From Pseudidiomarina gelatinasegens (GTDB lineage: Bacteria > Pseudomonadota > Gammaproteobacteria > Enterobacterales > Alteromonadaceae): a DNA stretch of 64,000 nt. A program made the position numbers and the translations under genes. The stretch is from the NCBI RefSeq assembly GCF_004025325.1, contig NZ_RSFE01000002.1:339266-403265 (forward strand), given 5' to 3'. Of the stretch, positions 10,652 to 20,037 are shown in pieces; the first letter of the stretch is position 1; every line of letters begins with the position of its first letter. The notes beneath the pieces are model-generated. The model had not been told where the DNA came from and did no database searches. It worked only from the letters and a program-made list of their open reading frames with translations.

Positions 10652-12358
10652 ATGCGTACCAGCCAATATTTGTTAGGAACGTTGAAAGAAACACCTGCTG
10701 ACGCAGAAGTAATAAGTCATCAGCTTATGTTACGCGCCGGTATGATCCGCAAGGTTGCTGCCGGGCTTTACACCTGGGCGCCAACTGGCTTGCGTGTATT
10801 GCGTAAGGTTGAACAGGTTGTGCGCGAAGAAATGGAGCGCGCAGGTGCTTTGGAAGTATTAATGCCCATGGTTCAACCCGCTGATTTATGGCAGGAGTCT
10901 GGTCGCTGGGAAGATTATGGTCCGGAGTTATTGCGCTTGCACGACCGCAACCAACGCGAATTTGTCTTGGGCCCAACCCATGAGGAAGTTATCTGTGAAC
11001 TGGCGCGCAAAGAGATCAGCAGCTATAAACAGTTACCGCTGAACTTATTCCAAATTCAAACCAAGTTTCGCGACGAAATTCGCCCGCGCTTCGGGGTCAT
11101 GCGTTCACGTGAATTCATCATGAAAGACGCCTATTCCTTTCATTTAGATCAAGACAGCCTGCAACACACCTATGATGTGATGCACGGTGCGTATTGCCGT
11201 ATTTTCGAGCGCTTAGGGCTTGATTACCGTCCTGTTATCGCCGATACCGGCTCGATTGGCGGTAGCTCGTCGCATGAGTTCCATGTGTTAGCCAGCTCTG
11301 GCGAAGACGACATCGCATTTTCAGATAGCTCTGACTATGCCGCCAACGTAGAGCTCGCCGAAGCTGTCGCGCCTAGCATTGAGCGCCCTGCAGCAACCGC
11401 TGCAATGGAAAAAGTTGCAACGCCAGCGGCTAAAACGATTGCTGCGCTTGTTGAGCAATTTAATCTGCCGATTGAGCAAACCGTTAAAACACTGATTGTG
11501 CATGGGACCGAAGAAGGCCAATTGGTTGCTTTAATCATTCGTGGCGACCATGCCCTTAACGAAATTAAAGCCGCCAAACATGCGCAAGTAGCCAGCCCAC
11601 TGACCTTCGCAACAGATGAAGAAATCCGTGCAGCGGTTGGTGCAGGTCCAGGCTCTTTGGGGCCGGTCAACTTGCCGATGCAAATTATTGTTGATCGCAG
11701 TGTTGCGGTAATGGCTGATTTTGCTGCCGGTGCCAATGAAGACGGTTTTCATTATTTCAATATCAACTGGGAACGCGATGCGGCAATGCCCGATGTTGCT
11801 GACTTACGCAATGTGGTTGCTGGTGACCCGAGCCCATGTGGCCAAGGTACCTTGCAAATAAAACGTGGCATTGAAGTGGGTCATATTTTCCAGCTTGGTA
11901 AAAAATACTCTGAAGCAATGAAAGTTGGCGTGTTAAACGACAGCGGTAAACACGAAAGCTTAACCATGGGTTGCTATGGTATTGGTGTGTCGCGCATTGT
12001 TGCGTCAGCCATTGAACAAAATCACGACCAATACGGTATTATTTGGCCCGCCGCATTAGCGCCGTTCCAAGTTGCTCTAGTACCGATGAATATGCACAAA
12101 TCGGCGCGCGTGCAAGAAGTTGCTGAACAGTTGTATACAGAGCTACAGGCCGCTGGTTTTGATGTGCTGTTTGATGATCGCAAAGAACGCCCTGGCGTTA
12201 TGTTTGCAGACATGGAGCTGATTGGGGTTCCACATCAAATCGTTATTGGCGAACGTAATTTAGACGAGCAAGCGGTTGAATACAAATGCCGTCGTAGTGG
12301 TGAAAAGCAAAAGTTAGCTATCGCTGATGTGGTTGAAACCATCCGTTCTAAGGTTTAA
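10652..12358 (+). CDS. proS: Prolyl-tRNA synthetase
   Basis: Class II aminoacyl-tRNA synthetase that charges tRNA-Pro. The protein starts [20 protein letters not shown], nearly the same as the enterobacterial enzyme, which fixes the start at 10652 behind GGGGAA rather than the in-frame ATG at 10631. Motif 2 ([17 protein letters not shown]) is near residue 140. The editing insertion domain with [11 protein letters not shown] and GPGSLGP follows at roughly 225-400. Motif 3 ([13 protein letters not shown]) is near 440, and an anticodon-binding domain ends the protein. The 568 residues match the bacterial long form with cis-editing of mischarged Ala-tRNA-Pro. It is transcribed alone. Confidence 0.97.
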   Translation: MRTSQYLLGTLKETPADAEVISHQLMLRAGMIRKVAAGLYTWAPTGLRVLRKVEQVVREEMERAGALEVLMPMVQPADLWQESGRWEDYGPELLRLHDRNQREFVLGPTHEEVICELARKEISSYKQLPLNLFQIQTKFRDEIRPRFGVMRSREFIMKDAYSFHLDQDSLQHTYDVMHGAYCRIFERLGLDYRPVIADTGSIGGSSSHEFHVLASSGEDDIAFSDSSDYAANVELAEAVAPSIERPAATAAMEKVATPAAKTIAALVEQFNLPIEQTVKTLIVHGTEEGQLVALIIRGDHALNEIKAAKHAQVASPLTFATDEEIRAAVGAGPGSLGPVNLPMQIIVDRSVAVMADFAAGANEDGFHYFNINWERDAAMPDVADLRNVVAGDPSPCGQGTLQIKRGIEVGHIFQLGKKYSEAMKVGVLNDSGKHESLTMGCYGIGVSRIVASAIEQNHDQYGIIWPAALAPFQVALVPMNMHKSARVQEVAEQLYTELQAAGFDVLFDDRKERPGVMFADMELIGVPHQIVIGERNLDEQAVEYKCRRSGEKQKLAIADVVETIRSKV

Positions 12359-12381
12359 TCACGTACCTCTGTGTTAAAAAC

Positions 12382-12418
12382 AAAAGCCCCGGCATGCTGA
12401 ACATGCCGGGGCTTTTTA
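12382..12418. terminator. Bidirectional rho-independent terminator between proS and gpt
   Basis: A perfect 12-bp stem AGCCCCGGCATG (12385-12396) / CATGCCGGGGCT (12402-12413) with a 5-base loop carries T-runs on both strands. It therefore ends both proS and the convergent permease-gpt operon. Confidence 0.95.
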
Positions 12419-12434
12419 TTACCTTGAACCGCAA

Positions 12435-12920
12435 TTAGCTTTCTGAACCAGCTAACGGCTCAACATAATGCAAATGCATGTCCCACGGGAAGTGAATCCA
12501 GGTTTCTTGCTCTAAGTCAGCAACATAGTCATCCACCAACTTCATACCAGCCGGTTTTGCATAAACCGTAATGAATTTGGCTTTTGGAAAACGCTCGCGC
12601 AAAAACTTGAGGGTGTTGCCCGTATCGACCAGATCGTCAATAACCAAAAAACCTTCACCGTCTTCAGTAGCATTAACATCTTTAAGCATGGTCACGCTAT
12701 CACGTTGGCTGTCGTGGTCGTAAGAACTTACGCACACCGAATCAACCACGCGCACATTCAGTTCCCGTGCCACAATTGCCGCAGGAACTAAACCGCCACG
12801 GCTTACCGCGATAATTCCACGCCATTGTTCAGCCGGTAATTGGCGGCGTGCCAGTTCCTTGGTCGCTCTGTGCAGCTCTTCCCAAGATACGAAAAATTCG
12901 CGATTTTGATGCCAACCCAT
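12435..12920 (-). CDS. gpt: Xanthine-guanine phosphoribosyltransferase
   Basis: Converts guanine and xanthine with PRPP to GMP and XMP in purine salvage. The 161-residue protein has the type I PRTase fold, with the PRPP-binding motif [13 protein letters not shown] at 91-103, the flexible-loop region SSYDHDSQR at 66-73, and the base-contacting C-terminal WIHFPWDM at 141-148. [12 protein letters not shown] at 36-47 is shared closely with E. coli Gpt. The start lies 6 bases after the stop of the purine permease gene, so uptake and salvage form an operon. Confidence 0.93.
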   Translation of the reverse strand: MGWHQNREFFVSWEELHRATKELARRQLPAEQWRGIIAVSRGGLVPAAIVARELNVRVVDSVCVSSYDHDSQRDSVTMLKDVNATEDGEGFLVIDDLVDTGNTLKFLRERFPKAKFITVYAKPAGMKLVDDYVADLEQETWIHFPWDMHLHYVEPLAGSES

Positions 12921-12926
12921 AATGTC

Positions 12927-14228
12927 TTACCCCAACCAAATAAATTTAGCGATAAATAGCGCCGCTAACAAAGCAACACTCCAATTTAATTCGTGCATAC
13001 GCCCGCCAATCGCTTTCACAATCACGTAGCTAATAAAGCCAAGTGCAATGCCGTCAGCAATTGAAAATGTCAGTGGCGTCATCAGCAGCACAACAGCCAC
13101 CGGAGCCGCTTCAGTAATGTCATCCCAGTTAACTGAGCGCAACGTAAATAACATCAATACCGACACATAAATTATCGCGCCAGCCGTCGCATAAGCAGGC
13201 ACCATGCCAGCCAGCGGTGCAAAAAATATCGCGGCAACAAACAGCAGCCCAACAACCACTGCGGTTAAACCTGTTTTACCCCCCGAGGCAACGCCTGAGG
13301 CCGATTCAACATAGCTGGTTGTGGTTGACGTACCCAATGCAGCACCGGCAACAGTGGCCGTGCTGTCAGCCATCAACGCACGCTCTAAGCGCGGTAATGA
13401 ACCGTCAGGCTTGGCCAATCCTGCGCGTTGCGCAACGGCCATTAAGGTGCCTGATGTATCGAATAAATCAACGAACAAGAACGCAAAAATAACGCTCAAC
13501 ATGCCAATATCAAAGGCGGCCGCAATATCCATCTGCATAAAGGTTGGCGCCAAACTCGGCGGCATTGCAACAATGCCAGTATACTGAACATCGCCAAGTA
13601 AAAATCCGGCCAAGGTCACTAAAAGAATACTGATTAATGCCGCACCTTGAATACCCCGCGCAACCAAACCAATAATCAAGAAAAAGCCCGCGCCAGCTAA
13701 CAACACTGACAGTTCCGACATATCACCAAGCGATACTAAAGTGGCATTATTGCCGACAATGATATTCGCATTCTTCAGGCCAATCAGGGCCAAAAACGCG
13801 CCAATACCGGCTGCGATTGCTAAGCGTAAGGTGACGGGAATCGAATTAATAATCCACGAGCGGATGCGAAATGCTGAAAGCAGGAAAAATAGGATGCCAG
13901 AGAAAAATACAGCTCCGAGCGCAGTTTGCCAGGTATACCCCATTCCCAAAACAACGCTGTAGGTGAAAAACGCGTTTAGTCCCATGCCAGGCGCTAGAGC
14001 CACCGGGTAGTTCGCCCACAATCCCATAACTAAACAGCCAATTGCAGCAGCTAAACACGTGGCGACAAACACCGCACCATAATCCATGCCCGCTTCACTA
14101 AGCATCGACGGGTTAACAAAAATAATGTACGCCATAGTAAGAAACGTTGTGAAACCAGCAACGATTTCACGCTTCACTGTACTTCCCTGCGCATTGATTT
14201 GAAACAACCGTTCCATTAACGCCCGCAT
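12927..14228 (-). CDS. NCS2-type purine permease (AzgA/PbuG-like)
   Basis: Proton-coupled importer of hypoxanthine, guanine or adenine in the inner membrane. About 433 residues with some 12-14 hydrophobic segments. The family signatures are TFLTMAYIIFVNPSMLSEAGMD near the N-terminus, GMGLNAFFTY in the first half, and FVDLFDTSGTLMAVAQRAGL with the substrate-binding acidic residue in the middle. The start at 14228 (MRALMERLFQ) lies four bases after GGGGG; a longer in-frame reading from 14300 lacks a site. It shares an operon with gpt, which supports purine transport over other substrates. The exact base specificity cannot be read from sequence. Confidence 0.9.
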   Translation of the reverse strand: MRALMERLFQINAQGSTVKREIVAGFTTFLTMAYIIFVNPSMLSEAGMDYGAVFVATCLAAAIGCLVMGLWANYPVALAPGMGLNAFFTYSVVLGMGYTWQTALGAVFFSGILFFLLSAFRIRSWIINSIPVTLRLAIAAGIGAFLALIGLKNANIIVGNNATLVSLGDMSELSVLLAGAGFFLIIGLVARGIQGAALISILLVTLAGFLLGDVQYTGIVAMPPSLAPTFMQMDIAAAFDIGMLSVIFAFLFVDLFDTSGTLMAVAQRAGLAKPDGSLPRLERALMADSTATVAGAALGTSTTTSYVESASGVASGGKTGLTAVVVGLLFVAAIFFAPLAGMVPAYATAGAIIYVSVLMLFTLRSVNWDDITEAAPVAVVLLMTPLTFSIADGIALGFISYVIVKAIGGRMHELNWSVALLAALFIAKFIWLG

Positions 14229-14365
14229 AAGCCCCCACTCTTGCTTCTGTGTAAAAAAAAATTGCCGTATTCTACAATAAATTGAGCCGCTTTGCCCCAC
14301 TAATCTATGGTAACCTTGCAGCCTGACATGCTAGTAACAAAGTACAACTGAAGGAGCCCAAGTGC

Positions 14366-14686
14366 ATGCCTCGCGTAATTTATATTGATGCCCAGGGTGG
14401 CGAGTTTGAAGCCGACGTTGCAGTCGGTCAGAATCTAATGGAAGGTGCTGTGGATCATATGATTGACGGTATTTTGGGCGAGTGCGGTGGCGTTATGTCC
14501 TGTGCAACCTGCCATTGCTACGTTGACCCAGCATGGGTTAGCAAGATTCCGCCAGCCAGTGAAATGGAAGAAGATATGCTGGATATGGTTATTGATCCAG
14601 AAAGCAACAGCCGCCTAAGTTGTCAGATTGATATGACCGAAGAACTTGACGGCATTGTTGTGCGCCTGCCTAAATCTCAGTTCTAA
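14366..14686 (+). CDS. [2Fe-2S] ferredoxin, adrenodoxin type
   Basis: A 106-residue electron carrier. The cluster ligands are C40, C46, C49 and C86 in the spacing C-X5-C-X2-C-X36-C, which is the adrenodoxin/putidaredoxin pattern rather than the plant type. The acidic stretch SEMEEDMLDMV at about 65-75 is the usual partner-docking helix. The ATG at 14366 follows AAGGAGCCC. It stands alone on the plus strand, convergent with the COG3199 kinase gene, whose 3' end it overlaps by four bases. It is not next to isc genes, so it is not the usual IscS-linked Fdx. Its redox partner is unknown. Confidence 0.9.
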   Translation: MPRVIYIDAQGGEFEADVAVGQNLMEGAVDHMIDGILGECGGVMSCATCHCYVDPAWVSKIPPASEMEEDMLDMVIDPESNSRLSCQIDMTEELDGIVVRLPKSQF

Positions 14687-15825
14687 GCGCTTTCAACCCG
14701 AATAAATACTTCGTCATGGTAGCCGGTTGTCACGCGCATTAAGCCTGACAATTCGGCATCCAACTCAGGTTCGCCGGTATCAACCAGCAACGGGCGCTGC
14801 CCCAGTGCCTGTAACTTCGCCTTGGTTGCAACAATTTGAATATTGTCTTTGCCCACCGCCCGAATCACGGCTGGACTCAACTGCTGATTCCCACGCCCAA
14901 AAATATGGCCTTGTCCGCCAATCACCGTAATAACCATTTTTACTGGGCCCTGATGCGCAGTTACCTGCTGCTCAAGTTCCCGCGCGGTAACGTCGCTGGC
15001 AATCAATTCACCGGCCATAACCAAATCAACACCTAATAGCGTGTTTGCAAGCCCTAATTCATCCATCACCGCAGCGACTGTTGAGCCGGACCCCATGATG
15101 TACAGGGTATCGTCATCCATTGCTTCAACCACATCTGCAGCAATATCAGCGAGTACCATGTCGTCGCTTTCTTTGCCGCCCATCTTAACAGCTTGAACAT
15201 AGCGCAGCTCGGCCGGAACCAGCATTTCTCCATAGCGCCGCGCCCGCACAGTGCCTTGACGAAAAGCGTCTTCATCAATGTCCATAACATCAGCCTGGGT
15301 TACGCTTGCCAGTTGCCCTTCAATGAGCTGACGCACCACTTTTCCGGCAGCTGTTGGCGAAATGGCATAAACCCCAGAATGAATTTTCACACCAGCGGGT
15401 ATACCCAGCACTGGATGGTGTTCAGGGTATACAGCACAAACATCTCGGGCAGTACCGTCTCCACCGGCGAACAGCAACAGATCAATATCTCCAGCAGCGG
15501 CAATTTGCTTGACTAACTGACGGGTGTCTTCGGCCGTGGTGGGTGTTTGCTGAGGTGTGTAAATTACCTCATAAGAAAAGCCGAGCTTGGCCAAGACATC
15601 TTCACCCAGCGCTTCGGCCCCGGTGACAAAATGCACCTGACCGGCAAACTCTTGGATCACTGCGAGCGCATGTTCAACACGCTGTGGGGCTTTTGGAACA
15701 GCCCCCAGCGCTAACGCACGTTGCGCCGTTTCAGCCCCGTCACTGCCTTTGAGCGCAACGGAACCGCCTAAACCAGCGAATGCATTGATAACCAGACCTA
15801 AACGAAACTGCTGTGTACTACTCAC
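14683..15825 (-). CDS. ATP-NAD kinase-like protein (COG3199)
   Basis: The protein resembles the stand-alone COG3199 branch of the NAD kinase/diacylglycerol kinase fold. It has an N-terminal Rossmann-like strand LGLVINAFAGLGGSVALKGSDG, the GGDGT nucleotide-binding motif in LLLFAGGDGTARDV near residue 95, and GIPAGVKIHSGVYAISP shortly after. The physiological substrate of this branch is not established. The start is the GTG at 15825: family members begin just before the GLxxNxxAGxGG motif, and the longer ORF up to 15900 would read through the lipoprotein gene in another frame. It overlaps the lipoprotein stop (GTGAGTAG). It ends in a four-base overlap with the convergent ferredoxin gene. Confidence 0.85.
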   Translation of the reverse strand: MSSTQQFRLGLVINAFAGLGGSVALKGSDGAETAQRALALGAVPKAPQRVEHALAVIQEFAGQVHFVTGAEALGEDVLAKLGFSYEVIYTPQQTPTTAEDTRQLVKQIAAAGDIDLLLFAGGDGTARDVCAVYPEHHPVLGIPAGVKIHSGVYAISPTAAGKVVRQLIEGQLASVTQADVMDIDEDAFRQGTVRARRYGEMLVPAELRYVQAVKMGGKESDDMVLADIAADVVEAMDDDTLYIMGSGSTVAAVMDELGLANTLLGVDLVMAGELIASDVTARELEQQVTAHQGPVKMVITVIGGQGHIFGRGNQQLSPAVIRAVGKDNIQIVATKAKLQALGQRPLLVDTGEPELDAELSGLMRVTTGYHDEVFIRVESA

Positions 15826-15952
15826 TGTTGTCTTGCGCACCTTTTTGGATGGCTTCGCCTGCGGATTCGAGGTCTTTGCCAATACCGTCAATGGTGGCAC
15901 AGCTACTTAAACCTAATGCAACTAACAGCATGATGTAATAGCGACTTTTCAT
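15818..15952 (-). CDS. Entericidin A/B-like small lipoprotein
   Basis: A 44-residue reading frame. It starts MKSRYYIML, has a hydrophobic stretch, and reaches the lipobox LSSC with C18 as the lipidated cysteine. The residues after it (ATIDGIGKDLESAGEAIQ) match the amphipathic helix typical of entericidin A/B peptides. Residue +2 is Ala, so outer-membrane sorting is expected. The ATG overlaps the epmC stop (ATATGA), GGGA lies 6 bases upstream, and the stop overlaps the GTG start of the next gene. Entericidins in E. coli are bacteriolytic/antidote lipoproteins; here the role is unknown. Being short and frame-overlapped, it is easily missed by gene callers. Confidence 0.85.
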   Translation of the reverse strand: MKSRYYIMLLVALGLSSCATIDGIGKDLESAGEAIQKGAQDNSE

Positions 15953-16527
15953 ATGTTGTCCCATGTAGTTATTGTTGATGCAGGCCATGGCTGCTGATAA
16001 TAGTCAGCAAGCGCCCGAGCAAAAGCCTCGGCTCGGGTTGGCAGGCCATTAATTATATAGTGATGCAATTGCTCTTGAACAGCTTTTGTAAATTCATTTC
16101 TACTGACTTCAATGCCGCCCAGATTATCCACACTGACCTGAAATGGCACCCCTGCACACAGTGAAAACAGCCACTCAAGTGCCTGCGGCTTGCGCTCGAC
16201 ATGCTCAAACTCTGCTTGTTGTGCGGCGCTACGCCCGTCCGGTTCATACCAGTAGCCATAGTCAAATTGTTGCCGCCGTTGTTCACCAGCAATGCACCAG
16301 TGTGCTATTTCATGCAGGGCCGAGGCAAAGAACCCATGCGCAAACACAATTTGATGATCATCCTCAGGTGTGTGTGCGGGCTGCGTCTGTGCAGGCTGCG
16401 TCTGTGCCGGCTGCGTCTGTGCCGGCTGATAATAAGGTTCATCCGTACCCGCCACTAAGCGGGTTTTATAGTCGTGATAAAAACACTGATGAAATAGCTC
16501 AATAAGCTGTTGATACTGGTGCGTCAT
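15949..16527 (-). CDS. epmC: Elongation factor P hydroxylase EpmC
   Basis: Hydroxylates the beta-lysyl-lysine on EF-P. The metal-binding HEIAH is at 72-76, followed by [25 protein letters not shown], the conserved core of the YfcM family. Residues 34-53 form four QPA(Q/H)T units encoded by a 15-bp tandem repeat (16369-16428), an insertion I do not expect in the family; it lies in a surface region before the metal site. It overlaps aroC by four bases upstream and the entericidin-like gene by four bases downstream, within the prmB-aroC-epmC operon. The same gene order occurs in enterobacteria. Confidence 0.9.
   Translation of the reverse strand: MTHQYQQLIELFHQCFYHDYKTRLVAGTDEPYYQPAQTQPAQTQPAQTQPAHTPEDDHQIVFAHGFFASALHEIAHWCIAGEQRRQQFDYGYWYEPDGRSAAQQAEFEHVERKPQALEWLFSLCAGVPFQVSVDNLGGIEVSRNEFTKAVQEQLHHYIINGLPTRAEAFARALADYYQQPWPASTITTWDNI
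16369..16428 (-). repeat. 15-bp tandem repeat inside epmC
   Basis: Four consecutive 15-bp units (on the minus strand near CAGCCGGCACAGACG) encode QPAQT three times and QPAHT once. Units 1 and 2 are nearly identical and the others carry a few substitutions. The unit length is a multiple of three, so copy-number change would keep the frame. Confidence 0.9.
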
Positions 16528-17621
16528 AGAACTGGAAAGTTATGCTTCACCTGACCATTTTGCGCGCGATGACGTAATAGATGATCCATCACCACCAACG
16601 CAGCCATTGCCTCAACAACCGGCACGCCACGAATACCAACACAGGGATCATGCCGCCCGCGGGTTACAATTGAGCAGGGCTGCCCGTACTTATCTATGGT
16701 GTCGCCAGCAATGGTAATGCTTGAGGTCGGCTTAAAAGCAACTTCAGCAATCAAGGGTTGACCGCTGCTAATGCCACCCAATACGCCGCCCGCATGATTG
16801 CTGGTAAAGCCATCCGGGGTCAAGGCATCGCGATGCTCGCTACCACGCTGCGCCGCAACCGCAAAACCATCACCAATACTCACCGCTTTCACGGCATTAA
16901 TGCTCATCAAGGCTTTGGCCAAATCAGCGTCCAACCGATCAAACACAGGTTCGCCCAAGCCAACCGGTACGCCGGTAACTTCCAGGCGCACTCTGGCGCC
17001 CACTGAATCGCCTTCTTTAAGCAATTGCTTCAAGTAATCTTGTGCAGCCAATGACATCTGCGCATCAGGGCAGAATAACGGATCATCCGCCACCCGCAGC
17101 CAATCAAAATCGTTGTGTTCAGGGCTGGTTGCGTGAGGCCCAATTTGTACCACACCAGCATGAAACACCATGCTAAATTGTTCAGCCAAATATTTTTGTG
17201 CAATGGCACCAGCCGCCACACGCATCGCAGTTTCGCGAGCCGATGAACGCCCACCGCCACGGTAGTCACGATGCCCGTATTTATGCGCATAGGTATAATC
17301 AGCGTGGCCCGGTCGGAACTTGTCTTTAATTTCGCTGTAATCTTTGCTGCGTTGATCGGTATTTTCGATCAACAAGCCAATGGGCGCGCCTGTGGTTTTA
17401 CCTTCAAACACACCGGAGAGTATGCGCACAGCATCCGCTTCGCGGCGCGCGGTGGTAAAACGGTTCTGCCCCGGTTTACGACGGTCTAAAAACGGCTGAA
17501 TATCAGCTTCTGATAACTCAACCCCTGGCGGGCAACCATCAATCACTGCGCCCAGCGCAGCGCCATGACTTTCGCCAAAGGTTGTTACACGGAATAGTTC
17601 ACCCCAAGTATTCGCCGCCAT
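16524..17621 (-). CDS. aroC: Chorismate synthase
   Basis: Converts 5-enolpyruvylshikimate-3-phosphate to chorismate with reduced FMN, feeding the Trp, Phe and Tyr branches. The 365-residue protein shows the three family signatures: [18 protein letters not shown] at the N-terminus, [30 protein letters not shown] at about 103-133, and [23 protein letters not shown] near residue 325. The ATG at 17621 lies 11 bases after the prmB stop, and its end overlaps epmC by four bases. The arrangement prmB-aroC is conserved in gammaproteobacteria. The nearby trp operon uses its product. Confidence 0.97.
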   Translation of the reverse strand: MAANTWGELFRVTTFGESHGAALGAVIDGCPPGVELSEADIQPFLDRRKPGQNRFTTARREADAVRILSGVFEGKTTGAPIGLLIENTDQRSKDYSEIKDKFRPGHADYTYAHKYGHRDYRGGGRSSARETAMRVAAGAIAQKYLAEQFSMVFHAGVVQIGPHATSPEHNDFDWLRVADDPLFCPDAQMSLAAQDYLKQLLKEGDSVGARVRLEVTGVPVGLGEPVFDRLDADLAKALMSINAVKAVSIGDGFAVAAQRGSEHRDALTPDGFTSNHAGGVLGGISSGQPLIAEVAFKPTSSITIAGDTIDKYGQPCSIVTRGRHDPCVGIRGVPVVEAMAALVVMDHLLRHRAQNGQVKHNFPVL

Positions 17622-17632
17622 AGATTATGTTC

Positions 17633-18562
17633 TCAGAATTGTTCGTGATAGTTAACTAAGTCAGCGTATGACAACACAAATACGCCGTCACCACCATGTT
17701 CAAATTCGACCCACTCAAACGGTACGTCTGGGTATTGTTCCGCCAGTGCCACCCAAGAGTTGCCAACTTCACACACTAATACGCCGGTTTCCGTCAAATG
17801 ATCAGGAGCTTCGCGTAAAATGGTGCGTACCAAATCCAAACCATCATTGCCAGCGGCTAAGCCTAGTTCCGGCTCATGACGAAATTCATCGGGTAAGTCG
17901 GCCATATCTTCGGCATCAACATACGGCGGGTTCGTGACAATCAGGTCGTAACGTTGCTTCGGCACACTGTCGTACAAGTTCGACTGAATCGGCACCACGC
18001 GCTCTTCAAGCCCGTGCATGGCAATGTTTTCTTCTGCCACTGCCAACGCATCCACTGACAAGTCGAGAGCATCCACTTCGGCGTCTGGAAACGCATAAGC
18101 ACAAGCAATCGCGATACAAGCACTGCCGGTACACAAATCAAGAATCCGTGCGGGCTCTTCAGTAACCCAAGGCGCAAAACCATTATCAATCAGCTCAGCT
18201 ATCGGTGACCGCGGGACCAGCACGCGCTCATCGACCATAAACGGTAAACCTGCAAACCAGGCCTGACCGATGAGATAAGCTGCAGGCTTGCGCTCATCAA
18301 TGCGCGCTGTGACTAAGACAACAAAATCGTCCCATTCCTGCGCTTGCAAATGCGCGTGCTGAAATTGCTCCAACTGACCAAAATCAAGCTCGGTCACATG
18401 CCCCAATAATAACTGCGCTTCGCTATACGCGTTATCGGTACCATGACCAAAATAGATATCAGCGCGTTGCATGGCACTCACTGCCCAACGCAATGCGTCA
18501 TGAACTGTTGTGGCTAAAAATTGCGTCAAGGTATTCTCCGAAGTTGTTCTGTACTGCCCCAT
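17633..18562 (-). CDS. prmB: Ribosomal protein L3 glutamine methyltransferase PrmB
   Basis: S-adenosylmethionine-dependent methyltransferase that modifies a glutamine of ribosomal protein L3. The SAM-binding motif ILDLCTGSACIAI is near residue 140, and the catalytic NPPY (preceded by IVT) is at 211-214, as in HemK/PrmC relatives. HGTDNAYSEAQ in the N-terminal substrate domain is typical of PrmB rather than PrmC. The start at 18562 is preceded by AGGG seven bases upstream; the reading frame extends further to 18625 without a ribosome site. It is first in the aroC-epmC operon and divergent from smrB. Confidence 0.92.
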   Translation of the reverse strand: MGQYRTTSENTLTQFLATTVHDALRWAVSAMQRADIYFGHGTDNAYSEAQLLLGHVTELDFGQLEQFQHAHLQAQEWDDFVVLVTARIDERKPAAYLIGQAWFAGLPFMVDERVLVPRSPIAELIDNGFAPWVTEEPARILDLCTGSACIAIACAYAFPDAEVDALDLSVDALAVAEENIAMHGLEERVVPIQSNLYDSVPKQRYDLIVTNPPYVDAEDMADLPDEFRHEPELGLAAGNDGLDLVRTILREAPDHLTETGVLVCEVGNSWVALAEQYPDVPFEWVEFEHGGDGVFVLSYADLVNYHEQF

Positions 18563-18628
18563 AAGATACCCTAATAGCAGTGTTTTCGCATCAATTGATG
18601 CACAACCATAGGCACAAAAATACACCTC

Positions 18629-19138
18629 ATGAGCAATGATTTAGACGATGATTTTGCGCTATTTCGCGAGCAAGTGAAGGTCGATCGCCGTATTCGCAGC
18701 GAAACCTACCAAGCGCCGCGGCAGCAACGCCGCATACGATCGCAGCAAAATACCGAACAAAGAACGCGGCAGCAACAGGCCGAATTCTTTTTCTCCGACA
18801 ATTTTCGGGCGTATTTTCCCGAAGGTCCGGTACGGTTTTGTGCTGATGGTGAATCGTCACACATCTTAAAACAGCTTCGTCGTGGCGATTACCCACCCGA
18901 ACTGCTACTTGATTTGCATGGCATGACGCAAGCTGTCGCCAAACGTGAATTGGGCGCATTGCTACGCGCATGTGTGCGGCAGCAGGTTGAGTGCTGTGCT
19001 GTCATGAGTGGGCATGGTAAGGGAATATTAAAAGAAAATTTGCCGCATTGGCTGGTTCAACATCCGGCTGTCAGGGCCTTTCATCAGGCACCAGCGGCAT
19101 ACGGTGGTAACGCTACGTTATTAGTTTTACTGAAGTGA
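18629..19138 (+). CDS. smrB: SmrB, ribosome-rescue endonuclease (Smr domain)
   Basis: Small MutS-related endonuclease that cuts mRNA between collided ribosomes. The Smr domain shows LDLHGMT at 94-100 and SGHGKGILK at 127-135, both conserved in YfcN/SmrB. The N-terminal 50 residues are highly charged and Gln/Arg-rich, as expected for the ribosome-binding hook. Of 169 residues, slightly shorter than E. coli SmrB. It is divergent from prmB and separated by 66 bases, the order also found in E. coli. Confidence 0.92.
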   Translation: MSNDLDDDFALFREQVKVDRRIRSETYQAPRQQRRIRSQQNTEQRTRQQQAEFFFSDNFRAYFPEGPVRFCADGESSHILKQLRRGDYPPELLLDLHGMTQAVAKRELGALLRACVRQQVECCAVMSGHGKGILKENLPHWLVQHPAVRAFHQAPAAYGGNATLLVLLK

Positions 19139-19161
19139 AAATCGTTAGTTGTTGGTGATGG

Positions 19162-19659
19162 TTACTCAAGCGCAATCATGCGAACAAAATGCGCGCGACG
19201 CATTTCCACATCCAAACGCATCTCCGCCATACCCGCAGTAGGGAATAACAACGGTGGCGTATCTTGATCTAAGGTTGCTACTAGATAACTAACAAACGGC
19301 ATGTGTGACACCAACATAATGTTTTGCGCGTTGTTGTAATGCGTTTGCAACATAGCGAACATCCAGTCACAAAACTGTTGCGGGTCACTTTCAGGAATTG
19401 CATCGTCGGTAATGTCGCGTGCGCCAACCTGCACGGCGGACTCAACAATAGTGGCCGTTTGCTGGGCACGAATAAATGGGCTGACGGTTAACCAGTCCAA
19501 CCCCGTTGCGCCCTGCTTGCGTAAATAGCCATTGAGCCATTCAGCACTGGCCAGCACCTCGCTCTCGCCCATTGCACTTAAGGGTCGAATTGCATCAGCT
19601 TTGAGTGCTTGCGCCGGTTCAGCATCACCATGGCGCATAATATAGAGCGTAACAGCCAC
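19162..19659 (-). CDS. sixA: Phosphohistidine phosphatase SixA
   Basis: Histidine-phosphatase superfamily member that dephosphorylates histidine phosphotransfer proteins such as those of the nitrogen PTS or ArcB. The catalytic RHG motif is IMRHGDAE (H10). A second histidine lies in VSHMPFVSYLVATL near residue 119, and R in SPFIRAQQTA binds phosphate. The 165-residue length is typical. It follows rnfH after a three-base gap and ends the ratA-rnfH-sixA operon. Confidence 0.92.
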   Translation of the reverse strand: MAVTLYIMRHGDAEPAQALKADAIRPLSAMGESEVLASAEWLNGYLRKQGATGLDWLTVSPFIRAQQTATIVESAVQVGARDITDDAIPESDPQQFCDWMFAMLQTHYNNAQNIMLVSHMPFVSYLVATLDQDTPPLLFPTAGMAEMRLDVEMRRAHFVRMIALE

Positions 19660-19662
19660 GAC

Positions 19663-20034
19663 TTAGTTGTTCTCCTCGGCTTTCTCAGCCGAATCATTAC
19701 CGCGAGTTCGACGACGGCCACCCGTTACAGGGTCTGCACGGCCTTCATCCTTAGCTTGGTCTGCGCGACGACGACGCACGGCTTTAGGGTCAGCAATGAG
19801 CGGCCGATAAATTTCTATCCGGTCGCCTTCTCGCAATTCATGATCCAATTTAACAGCTTTACTCCAAATACCAACTTTTTGTTCAGCTAGATTAATTTCC
19901 GGAAAGTAATGCTTAATTTGCGAGCGTTCAATCGCCTCTTCAACCACAGTACCAACCGGCACGCGCAAAGGAATAATCTGTTGCTTTTCGGGCGTTGCGT
20001 AAGCGACTTCAATTTGAATTTGTTGCGGCGCCAT
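19663..20034 (-). CDS. rnfH: RnfH family ubiquitin-like protein
   Basis: A 123-residue protein with an N-terminal beta-grasp domain (IQIEVAYATPEKQQIIPLRVPVGTVVEEAIERS), matching the RnfH/YfjF family that is paired with RatA in many proteobacteria. LREGDRIEIYRPLIADPKAVRRRRA closes the domain and is the family signature. The C-terminal 35 residues are charged and disordered. It lies three bases after ratA and three before sixA. Despite the name it is distant from the rsx operon in this window. Confidence 0.92.
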   Translation of the reverse strand: MAPQQIQIEVAYATPEKQQIIPLRVPVGTVVEEAIERSQIKHYFPEINLAEQKVGIWSKAVKLDHELREGDRIEIYRPLIADPKAVRRRRADQAKDEGRADPVTGGRRRTRGNDSAEKAEENN

Positions 20035-20037
20035 AGT

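Noticed and set aside
11335..11736. A 133-codon minus-strand frame opposite proS
   Set aside because: It mirrors the editing domain of ProS and has no start signal or recognisable domain.
15826..15900. N-terminal extension of the COG3199 kinase up to 15900
   Set aside because: The extension is the entericidin-like gene read in another frame; the GTG at 15825 matches the family start.
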